A stretch of 64,000 bases of DNA, from positions 1 through 64,000 of the forward strand of contig JAKIWS010000007.1 of the NCBI GenBank assembly GCA_022749895.1. Reading direction: 5' to 3'. Numbering within the stretch: position 1 is the first letter of the stretch; the number at the start of each line of letters is the position of its first letter. The translations under genes and the position numbers were made by a program. This document shows, in pieces, positions 27,524 to 35,958 of this stretch. Source of the DNA: Thermoplasmata archaeon. Lineage in GTDB: Archaea > Thermoplasmatota > Thermoplasmata > Lutacidiplasmatales > UBA184. Under the pieces are notes generated by a model. That model did no database searches, had not been told where the DNA came from, and saw only the letters and a list, made by a program, of their open reading frames with translations.

Positions 27524-28066
27524 GTGGCTCGGACGCTTCTCATCGGCCGCTTCCAACCGTTCCACCGCGGCCATCTCGCCGTGGTCGAAACGACCCGCCG
27601 CGCCCGGCCGAAGGCCACCGTCCTCCTCGGGGTGGGGAGCGCGCAGGCGTCGTTCACCTCGGTGGATCCGTTCACGGCGGGCGAGCGGATCGAGATGATC
27701 GGGCTCGCGCTCGACGAGGCGAAGATCCGGAACTACGCGGCGATCCCGATCCCCGACATCCACCGGCACAGTCTCTGGGTCGCCCACGTCGTGTCGCTGG
27801 TGCCGAAGTTCGAGCGGGTGGTCACCAACAATCCCCTCACCCGACTCCTGTTCGAACGGGCCGGCTATGAGGTCGACGGGGTCGAGTGGGTCGAGCGGGA
27901 CCGTTTCCAGGGCAGCGTGATCCGCGCGGCGCTGCGGGAGGGAGCCCCGTGGGAGTCGCTCGTCCCGCCGGCGGTGGCGAAGTACCTGGTCGACCTCGAT
28001 GCGGCCGGCCGCCTCCATCAGCTCGCGCGCGATGAAGGGCGTTCGGCTCCGGTCGGGGAACCGTGA
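27524..28066 (+). CDS. nadM: archaeal nicotinamide-nucleotide adenylyltransferase
   Basis: ARTLLIGRFQPFHRGHLAVVE...GVGSAQASFTSVDPFTAGERIEMI...VVTNNPLTRLLFERAGY. Confidence 0.95.
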   Translation: MARTLLIGRFQPFHRGHLAVVETTRRARPKATVLLGVGSAQASFTSVDPFTAGERIEMIGLALDEAKIRNYAAIPIPDIHRHSLWVAHVVSLVPKFERVVTNNPLTRLLFERAGYEVDGVEWVERDRFQGSVIRAALREGAPWESLVPPAVAKYLVDLDAAGRLHQLARDEGRSAPVGEP

Positions 28067-29289
28067 GCGACGAGCGACCCCCGGGCGAGGTGGGGGCGAA
28101 GCGCGGGCGCGGCCGTTTCGACGCGCTTCCGCCGTGGATCGGGCTCGGTACCCGCCTCATCCACGCCGGACGACGGCCGGAGCTCAACGCCGGCGCGGTG
28201 GTCCCTCCGATCTACCAGACCTCAACGTACCACTACCCCCCGCCGTTCTCCGAGGCGGCGGCGGGCGGCGACGTCCATCTCTACACCCGCACCGACAATC
28301 CGACCCACGAGGTCGCCGAGGAGCTGATCCGCCAAGCGGAGGGCGGCGAGGCGGCGCGTGTCTTCGCGTCCGGCATGGGGGCGATCAGCGCGACGATCCT
28401 TTCCTTCGTCCGGACGGGGGATACGGTGGTCGCGCTCGAAGACCTCTACGGGGGGAGTCTCCAGCTTTTTTCGGATCTCCTCCCTCGGCTCGGCGTCAAG
28501 GTCCGGTGGGTGACCGCCGCGGAGGCGCAAGTTCCCGCCTCGGCGCTCCACGCCCCGGCGCGGGTTGTGTACCTGGAAACCCCGAGCAATCCTCTCGGAC
28601 GTGTCCACGACCTCACCGCTTGGTCGGAAGCCGCCGACACGGCTGGGGCGCTCCTAGTCGTCGACAACACCTTCGCGACGCCGGTCAATCAGAATCCGCT
28701 GGAGTTCGGCGCGGACCTCGTCGTTCACAGCGGGACCAAGTACCTGGGGGGGCACAGCGACCTCCTGGCGGGGGCGGTCGTCGGCGCCGCCGACCTGATG
28801 GACCGGATCGACGTCACCACGTCGTACCTCGGCGCCGTCCTGGACCCGTTTGCCGCGTTCCTTCTGGCGCGCGGTATGCGCACGCTCGCGCTTCGGGTCG
28901 CGCGCCAGAACGAGAACGGACGACGAGTCGCGGAAGCGCTGTCCCGCCATCCTAGAGTCCTCCGCGTGGACTATCCCGGTCGGGCGAGTCCACGCGAAGA
29001 GGCGCTCGCGGTGCGCCAGATGCGGGGGCGAGGCGGGGTGGTGGCTCTCACCCTCGAGGGGGGCGAGGCCGCTGCGACCCGGTTCCTGAAGAAGCTCCGG
29101 CTCGTCCACGTCGCCTCGAGCCTCGGAGGAGTCGAAAGCCTCGCGAGCGCTCCGACCGCCACCTCGCACGTGCATCTCGCGCCCGAGGAGAGGGCGCGAC
29201 GAGGGATCGCCCCCGGTACGGTGCGCCTCGCGCTGGGGGTCGAGGAGCCCGACGATCTGATCCGCGACCTGAGCGAAGCTCTCGATTAG
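28063..29289 (+). CDS. cystathionine gamma-synthase/lyase family PLP enzyme
   Basis: LGTRLIHAGRRPELNAGAVVPPIYQTSTY...VVDNTFATPVNQNPLEFGADLVVHSGTKYLGGHSD. Confidence 0.95.
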   Translation: MSDERPPGEVGAKRGRGRFDALPPWIGLGTRLIHAGRRPELNAGAVVPPIYQTSTYHYPPPFSEAAAGGDVHLYTRTDNPTHEVAEELIRQAEGGEAARVFASGMGAISATILSFVRTGDTVVALEDLYGGSLQLFSDLLPRLGVKVRWVTAAEAQVPASALHAPARVVYLETPSNPLGRVHDLTAWSEAADTAGALLVVDNTFATPVNQNPLEFGADLVVHSGTKYLGGHSDLLAGAVVGAADLMDRIDVTTSYLGAVLDPFAAFLLARGMRTLALRVARQNENGRRVAEALSRHPRVLRVDYPGRASPREEALAVRQMRGRGGVVALTLEGGEAAATRFLKKLRLVHVASSLGGVESLASAPTATSHVHLAPEERARRGIAPGTVRLALGVEEPDDLIRDLSEALD

Positions 29290-29352
29290 GTGAGGTCGAG
29301 GGAGCGTGCCGGGCGCAGGCATTATACCTCGGTCCCCGTCGCACGGGCCAGC

Positions 29353-29426
29353 GCCACTGTAGCTCAGTTGGCAGAGCGGCTGATTCGTAATCAGCAGGTC
29401 GGGGGTTCAAGTCCCTCCAGTGGCTG
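29353..29426 (+). tRNA. tRNA-Thr (CGT)
   Basis: GCCACTG/CAGTGGC acceptor; anticodon arm GCTGA-TTCGTAA-TCAGC; T-arm GGGGG-TTCAAGT-CCCTC; upstream cattatacc box. Confidence 0.93.
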
Positions 29427-29568
29427 ACGGTGCCTCTGTCCTCGTCTTGGCCAGGGAGGCGCGCTCGGCCGGTCCGCTGAGAAGCCCCGGTGAGAAGCTC
29501 ACATCGATGCGGGCCGCGGAGTAAGCGCGAGATATCGATAGGGGCATCGTAACCCGGAGGTCAGGTCG

Positions 29569-29778
29569 ATGAACACGGTGACGGTTTCCCCGAAGTACCA
29601 GGTGAATCTCCCGAAGCGAGGTCGGGAGGAGCTTCACATTCGGAGGGGGGACAAGTTGGCCGTCATCGTGAAGCACGGGATCCTGAACTTCGTCCCTGTC
29701 CGGCCGTTCGACCGGACGAAGGGCATGACTCCGGGCTTGGGCACGGCGGACGTTCGAGACAAACACGATCGTGTGTAG
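29569..29778 (+). CDS. AbrB/MazE-fold antitoxin (VapB-like)
   Basis: MNTVTVSPKYQVNLPKRGREELHIRRGDKLAVIVKHGILNFVPVRP. Confidence 0.88.
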   Translation: MNTVTVSPKYQVNLPKRGREELHIRRGDKLAVIVKHGILNFVPVRPFDRTKGMTPGLGTADVRDKHDRV

Positions 29779-29781
29779 GGA

Positions 29782-30165
29782 CTGCTAGGCGCCGCGATCG
29801 CCATCGACAGCCACGGCTGGATTGAGAGGTTTGGCGAGGGGCCGAAGCAATCCCAGTACAATCGTGGGATCGATGCCGCAGCACCGAACCAAATACTGAC
29901 CTCGGTGGCAACGGTCTATGAGGTCTACAAGAAAGTCAAAGCTCTGCGCGGAGAACACGCCGCGTTGGAGGTCGTCGCCGCAATCGGGCAAACGGTGATC
30001 GTCCCCGTCGACCAGGATATCGCTCTCGCAACCGCCGATCTCAGTCTCGAGCATGGCCTTCATTTTTCGGATGCCCTGAGCTACGCAACCTCTCGGCGGC
30101 ACCACGCCGAGCTCGACACCAGCGATCCGGCTCTGAGGCGGCGTCCCGGCGTCCGATTCGTCTGA
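29782..30165 (+). CDS. PIN-domain toxin (VapC-like); no canonical start at the conserved N-terminus (track ORF begins at GTG 29905)
   Basis: Frame open from the antitoxin TAG: ...IAIDSHGWIERFGEGPKQSQYNRGIDAAAPNQILTSVATVYEVYKKVK...HFSDALSYATSRRHHAELDTSDPAL. Confidence 0.7.
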   Translation: MLGAAIAIDSHGWIERFGEGPKQSQYNRGIDAAAPNQILTSVATVYEVYKKVKALRGEHAALEVVAAIGQTVIVPVDQDIALATADLSLEHGLHFSDALSYATSRRHHAELDTSDPALRRRPGVRFV

Positions 30166-30241
30166 CGAACCTGCACCGACCGTCCCGGACCCGCCGCTCC
30201 CTCCGTAAGCTAGATGTCCGAGGACCTCTCGCTGGAGCGAT

Positions 30242-30814
30242 GTGACTATGGACGACGCGGAAGTGCTGCCCGAACTGGTCTTGCCCATGGAGTCTCGCGA
30301 TCACTGCCTCGGATCGGAGTCGGCGAAGCACTCGCTCGTGGAGTACGGTGACTACACCTCGCCGCACTGCCGACACGTGCTGGGTGCCGTCAGCGAGCTC
30401 GTCCGCGAGCTAGGGGATGACCTCTGCTTTGTGTTTCGCAACTACCCTCAACCGCACCTCCACCCCGCGTCGCGATCCGCGGCGGAGGCGGCCGAAGCCG
30501 CCGGCCTGCAGGGGAAGTTCTGGCTGATGCACGACCGGCTGTTCGCTCGCCAGGACGAGCTCTCGGAGAAAGCGATCCGTGAGATCGCGGGCTCGCTGCC
30601 CGTCGACATGCATCATTTCGAGAAGGACCTCTCCACGGGGGACGCCGCCCGCCGCGTCGACGACGACCTCGAGAGCGGGAAAGAGGCCGGGGTCGGCGAC
30701 ACGCCGACGTTCTTCGTCAACGGTCGTCTCCATGTGGGGCTGTACGAATTCGTGCCGCTCCTGACGGCCCTCCAGCGATCCGGAGGGGCCGGTAGCTCGG
30801 GAGCCATTCCCTAG
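30242..30814 (+). CDS. DsbA-like thioredoxin-fold protein (SPHC in place of CxxC)
   Basis: SLVEYGDYTSPHCRHV...FRNYPQPHLHPASRSAAEAAEAAGLQGKFWLMHDRLF...GVGDTPTFFVNGRLH. Confidence 0.88.
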   Translation: MTMDDAEVLPELVLPMESRDHCLGSESAKHSLVEYGDYTSPHCRHVLGAVSELVRELGDDLCFVFRNYPQPHLHPASRSAAEAAEAAGLQGKFWLMHDRLFARQDELSEKAIREIAGSLPVDMHHFEKDLSTGDAARRVDDDLESGKEAGVGDTPTFFVNGRLHVGLYEFVPLLTALQRSGGAGSSGAIP

Positions 30815-30982
30815 GCCCGTTCCGGCCCCGACGCCGCCTCCTGGGCCCGACCGATCGGCCCGAATCGGCAACGGACGTTCGACCGGTAAGCGACGGCGGC
30901 GATTCTTCGACGGTCGAGATTACGGCATCTCGTGCGATACGAACCGTGAAAGGGAGCTTCGAGGGGTCCGGCGCGGGGTGCG

Positions 30983-31690
30983 GTGGGATTCGCCGTGAAC
31001 GAAGCCGACGCGATGAAGATCGTCGTGATGCAGCGGGGACCTTACCGGGTCGTTGGGAAGGTCCCCCTCGGGGTCCAGGTCATCACGCCCAACGACCGCG
31101 GAGAATCGTGGGATTGGACGCCGGGTCGATCGTTCAAGGCCGCCGAGGAATACTTTCTCTGCCGATGCGGGCAATCGAAGAACAAGCCGCACTGCGACAA
31201 CACCCACCTGTCCGTCGGCTTCGAGGGGGAAGAGACGGCGTCCCGTCGTCCCCTCGAACGCCAGTCGGAGCATTTCGACGGACCCGCGATCCTGCTGAGC
31301 GATGCCGAGAAGTACGGCGCCTTCGCCCGGTTCTGCGACCCAGGGGGGAAGATCTGGGCGCTCATCGAGCGGACCGACGACTCCAAGGTCCGCGAATTGG
31401 TGACCCGGGAGGCGAACCACTGCCCGGCCGGTCGCCTCGTGGTGCGCGACAAGGCCACCGGGAAGACCATCGAGCACCCGCTCCCGCCCTCGCTCGGGCT
31501 CGTTGAGGATCCGGCGCTGCAGTGCAGCGGCCCCCTCTGGGTGCGCGGGGGTGTGCGCGTCGACTCCCAGGACGGCAAGGCGTACGAGCAGCGAAATCGC
31601 ATGACCCTCTGCCGGTGCGGTGCGTCGGACAACATGCCGTTCTGCAACGGCTCGCACGCGTCGATCCGTTTCCAAGACGGGCTCGTCTGA
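30983..31690 (+). CDS. double CDGSH iron-sulfur protein
   Basis: YFLCRCGQSKNKPHCDNTH and MTLCRCGASDNMPFCNGSH motifs. Confidence 0.9.
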   Translation: MGFAVNEADAMKIVVMQRGPYRVVGKVPLGVQVITPNDRGESWDWTPGRSFKAAEEYFLCRCGQSKNKPHCDNTHLSVGFEGEETASRRPLERQSEHFDGPAILLSDAEKYGAFARFCDPGGKIWALIERTDDSKVRELVTREANHCPAGRLVVRDKATGKTIEHPLPPSLGLVEDPALQCSGPLWVRGGVRVDSQDGKAYEQRNRMTLCRCGASDNMPFCNGSHASIRFQDGLV

Positions 31691-31807
31691 ACCGAGGCGT
31701 CGGAGTCCGGCGGGCCGGGCAGGATCCGATCCCACCCGACGGGTCCGGTACCCAAACCTCGACCGGTCCGGAACGTCCAAGTAGCCCCGGCGGTCGCCGT
31801 TCCGCCG

Positions 31808-32500
31808 GTGGGCTCGCTCGGGATCATGAACGCCGACCGTTCCTCGGGTCATCGCCCTACGCATCGACCGCGTCGGCCGGCGAAGCGCCCGAGTTCCCGC
31901 CCTCTCCGAAGGGCGGCGCGATCGCGGGACCGCCCGTCCGGGGCGATCGAAACGGAGATTCGTATCGAGCCGCTCCTCGACCACCTCGCCACGGTCGCCA
32001 CCGTGATCGGGTGGCACTGGACCGAATTCGGGTACGAGGATCCGGGCGGATCGGCGGCGTCGTGGCGGGCGGACCTCCTCGCCACGCTGCAGCGCGATCG
32101 GGTGCCGCTGGCCCTTGTCGCCCTCGACGGCCCGAAACCCGTCGGGTCCGCGGAGCTCATCGAGCACGACCTGGACTCCCGCCGCGATCTGAGCCCGTGG
32201 CTCGCCGGTGTCTACGTCGCACCGGCCTATCGAAGGGCGGGACTGGGTCGCCGCCTCGTCCGCACCATCGAGGGCAGGGCCGCCGATCTCGGCTTCAGTT
32301 GTCTCTTCTGCTTCACGGAGGACGCGGCCGAGTTCTACGTGGCGATCGGGTGGCAGCGCTACGCCGAGGCGGTCCTCCAGGGCCGGGCCGTGACCATTCT
32401 CCGGCGCGAGCTGAGCCCCTCGGCCCGGGGTTCGTCGCGCGTCGGTCGAGTCGAACCCGAGTGGCCCCCCGGGGCCGACGGCACGGCCAACGCCGAATGA
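31808..32500 (+). CDS. GNAT-family N-acetyltransferase
   Basis: SPWLAGVYVAPAYRRAGLGRRLVRTIEGRAADLG...FYVAIGWQRY. Confidence 0.85.
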   Translation: MGSLGIMNADRSSGHRPTHRPRRPAKRPSSRPLRRAARSRDRPSGAIETEIRIEPLLDHLATVATVIGWHWTEFGYEDPGGSAASWRADLLATLQRDRVPLALVALDGPKPVGSAELIEHDLDSRRDLSPWLAGVYVAPAYRRAGLGRRLVRTIEGRAADLGFSCLFCFTEDAAEFYVAIGWQRYAEAVLQGRAVTILRRELSPSARGSSRVGRVEPEWPPGADGTANAE

Positions 32501-32541
32501 GAAGGCGGATCGTCGCGGGCCGCCGGAAAGCCCCAGCCCGT

Positions 32542-34947
32542 CTATCCGTCCGGAGCGCGCCGCAGACGGCGCAGTAGCCCCGCCCGCTCGAACCCCTCCT
32601 CGATCGCTCGCTTGGCTTCCGGGAACGAGTTCTGTGCGAAGTACGCCCGCAGCTCCGGCTCGCGTTCGATTCCGAGCACCGCGATCAGGTCGGTGAGGAG
32701 CAGCCCGAGTAACCCGGTCCCGGTCCACTTCGATTCCAGGTCGCGGAGGCGGCCCTGCGCCCACGCCCAGAGCCCGTCGTGGATGGGGGTGAAGGGCGTC
32801 GCGGACCGGAGGACATCCCACACCCGGGACGAGGAGAGGCTGCCCGAATCGAGGAGCTCGAGGGTCTGGCGTAACTCCGCCGCGCCGGGGGCGCGGACGA
32901 GCGCGCATGCGATGGTCTCGGCCTCTTCATCGGTCGCGGCGAGGGGGAGGCGCGCGCGGAGCTCCGCGTAGCCCGCCGCCCCGCCCGATCGAGCTCGCCC
33001 CTCCGCGACGGCGGAGCGCAGCCCGCCGGGGACGCTCTCAAACCGATCCAGGCGTTGGCCGATCTCACGGGCGAACGCATCATCCCACAGCACGAGGAAC
33101 TGGCTCGCGAACGATCGTATCACATCGGACGTCGCCGCCTCCCCGGGGCGCGGGTCGAGTCCGACCCGGTCGAGATGGGCCCGAAGAATTCGTATCGCGG
33201 CCGAGCGCCATTGCGGGTCGTTCCCAAAGACCGGGTAGAGATCCCGACCGTAGCCGACCGCCGCGCGTGCGGGCAGGTAGTGGGAGATGGAGGCGGCCTC
33301 CTGCCAGAGCGCGCGGAACTGCCTGGGCGCCAAGCTGCCGCCGAGGAGGAAGAGGTAGGCATCCACCAAGAACCCCCACTGGTCGATCGCGGGGAGGTGG
33401 GGAAGCTCGCGTTCCATTCTCTCCAACAGTCGGGCGTCGTACCGGACGTGGTAGAACCCGGTCCGCCCCGGGTTGACCAGGAGCCGCTCCGGGGTCGCGA
33501 GGGGAAGCGAGGTCGATCGGCCGTCGAGGAGGAGACTCCGGCGATCGTCGCCGCTATGGAAGGTGACCGGCACTGGCCAGAGCGTGTCGTCCGGTGGTTG
33601 GCCGAGCGTGAACCGCTCCTGACGCAGCGTGAGCGAGCCGTTGTCCCACGCCACGTCCAGCACCGGGTGGCCGGGCGTCTGGATCCAACGGGCCATGATG
33701 GCGGCCACGGGCTTCTGGCTCGCGTTCTGCAACGAGTCCCAGAGGTCGACGCCCGAGGCGTTGGCGTACTGGTAGCGGGTCAAGTACTCCGTGACGCCCC
33801 GACGGAACGGCTCCGTGCCCAGGTACTCCTCGATCATCCGGAGGATGCTCGCCCCTTTCCCGTAGGAGATGTCGTCGGCGATCTCCGCGATCTCCGACGG
33901 GTCGCCGATCGACACCTGGATCGGGTGGGTCGTCGCGAGCGCGTCGCGCAGGAGGCCGCGCCCCGTCTCCCGGGTGAGGAAATCCCCCCAGTAGTCGTCG
34001 TTCGGGTAGAGGCGGTCGACGAGGGCGTAGCTGACGAACGTCGCGAAGCTTTCGTTCAACCAGAAGTCGTCCCACCACTTCATCGTGACGAGATTGCCGA
34101 ACCACTGGTGGGCGATCTCGTGCGCGATCGTCACGATGATGTAACGGCGTAGGAACGGGTCGGTTGTGGAATCGACGAGTAGAGCGGTCTCGCGGAACGC
34201 GATCGCGCCCCAGTTCTCCATCGCCCCGGCCCAGAACGCCGGCACGGCGACCAGGTGGAGCTTGGGAAGCGGGTACGGGAGCCCGTAGTACTCTTGGTAC
34301 GCCGCGAGACACCGTCCGCCGAGTTCGAGCGCCAGCTCGCCCGCCGCGGAGCGTCCGGCGGGAGTGGCGACCGTGAGGGCGACCCCGTTCGATTCGATCG
34401 ACCGCGTCTCGAACTCGCCCACGCCGAGGTAGACCAGGTAGCTGGACATCTTCGGAGTGGGCGCGAAGGTGATCGTCTTCCGACCCTCGTGCAGCGCTTC
34501 GTGGAGCGCGGGCGTGTTGAAGATGACCTGCGTCCCCGCGTCGACCTCGACCCGGACGCGGAAGACCGCCTTCGCCGTGGGTTCGTCGACGCACGGGAAC
34601 AGCCGACGGCACCCGGTGGGGTACATCTGCGACGTCAAGATCGTCCGACCCGGACCGTAGGGGGAGCGGTACACGCCGGTCAACCCGGCCGCCAACGGTT
34701 GACCGCGGAACTCGAGGTGGACCGTGTGAGGTCCGGGCGTCGCGACCGGGATGTCGACCGCTTCGGAAGCCGGTACTTCGGCGAGGGTGACGGCCTCCCC
34801 GTCGAGGCGGGGCTTCGTGAGTTGCAGGTCGCGGGCGTTCAGCCGGAACCGGGGGGCTTCATCGACGAACTCGACGTCGACAGAACCTTCGATAACCGCG
34901 TCGCTCTCCGAGATCGAGAGCCAGACGTCGTACGAACGGACCGGCAC
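32542..34947 (-). CDS. M1 family aminopeptidase (tricorn-interacting factor F2/F3-like)
   Basis: GAMENWGAIAFRE...IVTIAHEIAHQWFGNLVTMKWWDDFWLNESFA (HEXXH-X18-E). Confidence 0.95.
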   Translation of the reverse strand: MPVRSYDVWLSISESDAVIEGSVDVEFVDEAPRFRLNARDLQLTKPRLDGEAVTLAEVPASEAVDIPVATPGPHTVHLEFRGQPLAAGLTGVYRSPYGPGRTILTSQMYPTGCRRLFPCVDEPTAKAVFRVRVEVDAGTQVIFNTPALHEALHEGRKTITFAPTPKMSSYLVYLGVGEFETRSIESNGVALTVATPAGRSAAGELALELGGRCLAAYQEYYGLPYPLPKLHLVAVPAFWAGAMENWGAIAFRETALLVDSTTDPFLRRYIIVTIAHEIAHQWFGNLVTMKWWDDFWLNESFATFVSYALVDRLYPNDDYWGDFLTRETGRGLLRDALATTHPIQVSIGDPSEIAEIADDISYGKGASILRMIEEYLGTEPFRRGVTEYLTRYQYANASGVDLWDSLQNASQKPVAAIMARWIQTPGHPVLDVAWDNGSLTLRQERFTLGQPPDDTLWPVPVTFHSGDDRRSLLLDGRSTSLPLATPERLLVNPGRTGFYHVRYDARLLERMERELPHLPAIDQWGFLVDAYLFLLGGSLAPRQFRALWQEAASISHYLPARAAVGYGRDLYPVFGNDPQWRSAAIRILRAHLDRVGLDPRPGEAATSDVIRSFASQFLVLWDDAFAREIGQRLDRFESVPGGLRSAVAEGRARSGGAAGYAELRARLPLAATDEEAETIACALVRAPGAAELRQTLELLDSGSLSSSRVWDVLRSATPFTPIHDGLWAWAQGRLRDLESKWTGTGLLGLLLTDLIAVLGIEREPELRAYFAQNSFPEAKRAIEEGFERAGLLRRLRRAPDG

Positions 34948-35055
34948 TGCACGCGCGGGACCGACGGATGTACTTCACGATTCGTGCTTCCGGGAAGGCG
35001 ACCCGTGGGGTCGGTCCGGAATCGGTAAGACCGAGCGGCCGCTCCCGCGGCCGCT

Positions 35056-35955
35056 ATGCTGAACCTCTGTCGAACCCGGGAGATCAAGCTCGCCCGCCAT
35101 CTCCAGCGTGTGGCGCCCGACCTCGTGCCCGCGGAGGAGCCCGCCGAGGGGTTCGGTAGCCTCCTCCAGAGCGGCGACCCCATGCTGAGGTTCCAGCTCC
35201 GCGACCTCGAGTCTCGGGGCCGACTGCCGCCGACCCGGTCCGCGGCCTCGGCCCCCCTCTTCACCGGGGCCCTCAAGTTCGTGACGCTCAACTATCCCGG
35301 GCCGGGCGGAGGGCTTGCGATCCTTCCCGCCGATATCGCCACGTGTCTCGCGTACGCCGCGCGGGCCGTCCCTCCCATCGTTCGGTACGCGAACCAGTAT
35401 GGACGGGCCGCCGCGAGCGTGGACCCGATTGCCGCCACGTTGGCTCCTCCGAGAGCCGCACGTCGATTCAACGATACTTCCGTGAAGACATGGGTCGACG
35501 CGTTCGTCCGAGCGAACGGACTCCCCCCAAACGCTTCGGCTGTCGTCCTGCTCAATCCTCCCGGGGCCGTAAACACCGACGCGGACCCCGCCCAGGGCGT
35601 ACTCGGCTACCACGGCCTCGCGTCGGTGCCCTACTCGTTCGTCAACGTCGTGGGGAGTGGGTTCGCACTTGACGACCCGAGCGACCAGTTCGCCCTCGCC
35701 CTGAGTCACGAAATTGCCGAGATGGTCGTCGACCCCCGCGCGGACCTCTCCAACCCGGAGGTCTGCGACCCCTGCGGTCCGAACTGCCAGACGGTCTGGC
35801 GCGGCTACTTTGACGCGGGGGGAGCGTACCTGGCGACGGAGACCGCGTTTCCACCCGCCCTACCGTTCGCCTTCTTCATCAACGGTATCGTCCAGCCACC
35901 GGACTCTACAGCCTGCCCCGCACCCCGTTCGGCGTGCGCGTACGGTCCTCCGTAG
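35056..35955 (+). CDS. uncharacterized protein with SHEIAEMVVDP motif (possible metallopeptidase-like)
   Basis: 299 aa; FALALSHEIAEMVVDPRADLSNPEVCDPCGPNC; no other recognised domain. Confidence 0.7.
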   Translation: MLNLCRTREIKLARHLQRVAPDLVPAEEPAEGFGSLLQSGDPMLRFQLRDLESRGRLPPTRSAASAPLFTGALKFVTLNYPGPGGGLAILPADIATCLAYAARAVPPIVRYANQYGRAAASVDPIAATLAPPRAARRFNDTSVKTWVDAFVRANGLPPNASAVVLLNPPGAVNTDADPAQGVLGYHGLASVPYSFVNVVGSGFALDDPSDQFALALSHEIAEMVVDPRADLSNPEVCDPCGPNCQTVWRGYFDAGGAYLATETAFPPALPFAFFINGIVQPPDSTACPAPRSACAYGPP

Positions 35956-35958
35956 GAC

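Noticed and set aside
30350-30380. DsbA-like protein with a degenerate active site (SPHC) as a novel enzyme
   Set aside because: Single-Cys SPxC variants are common among DsbA-like proteins; not unusual enough
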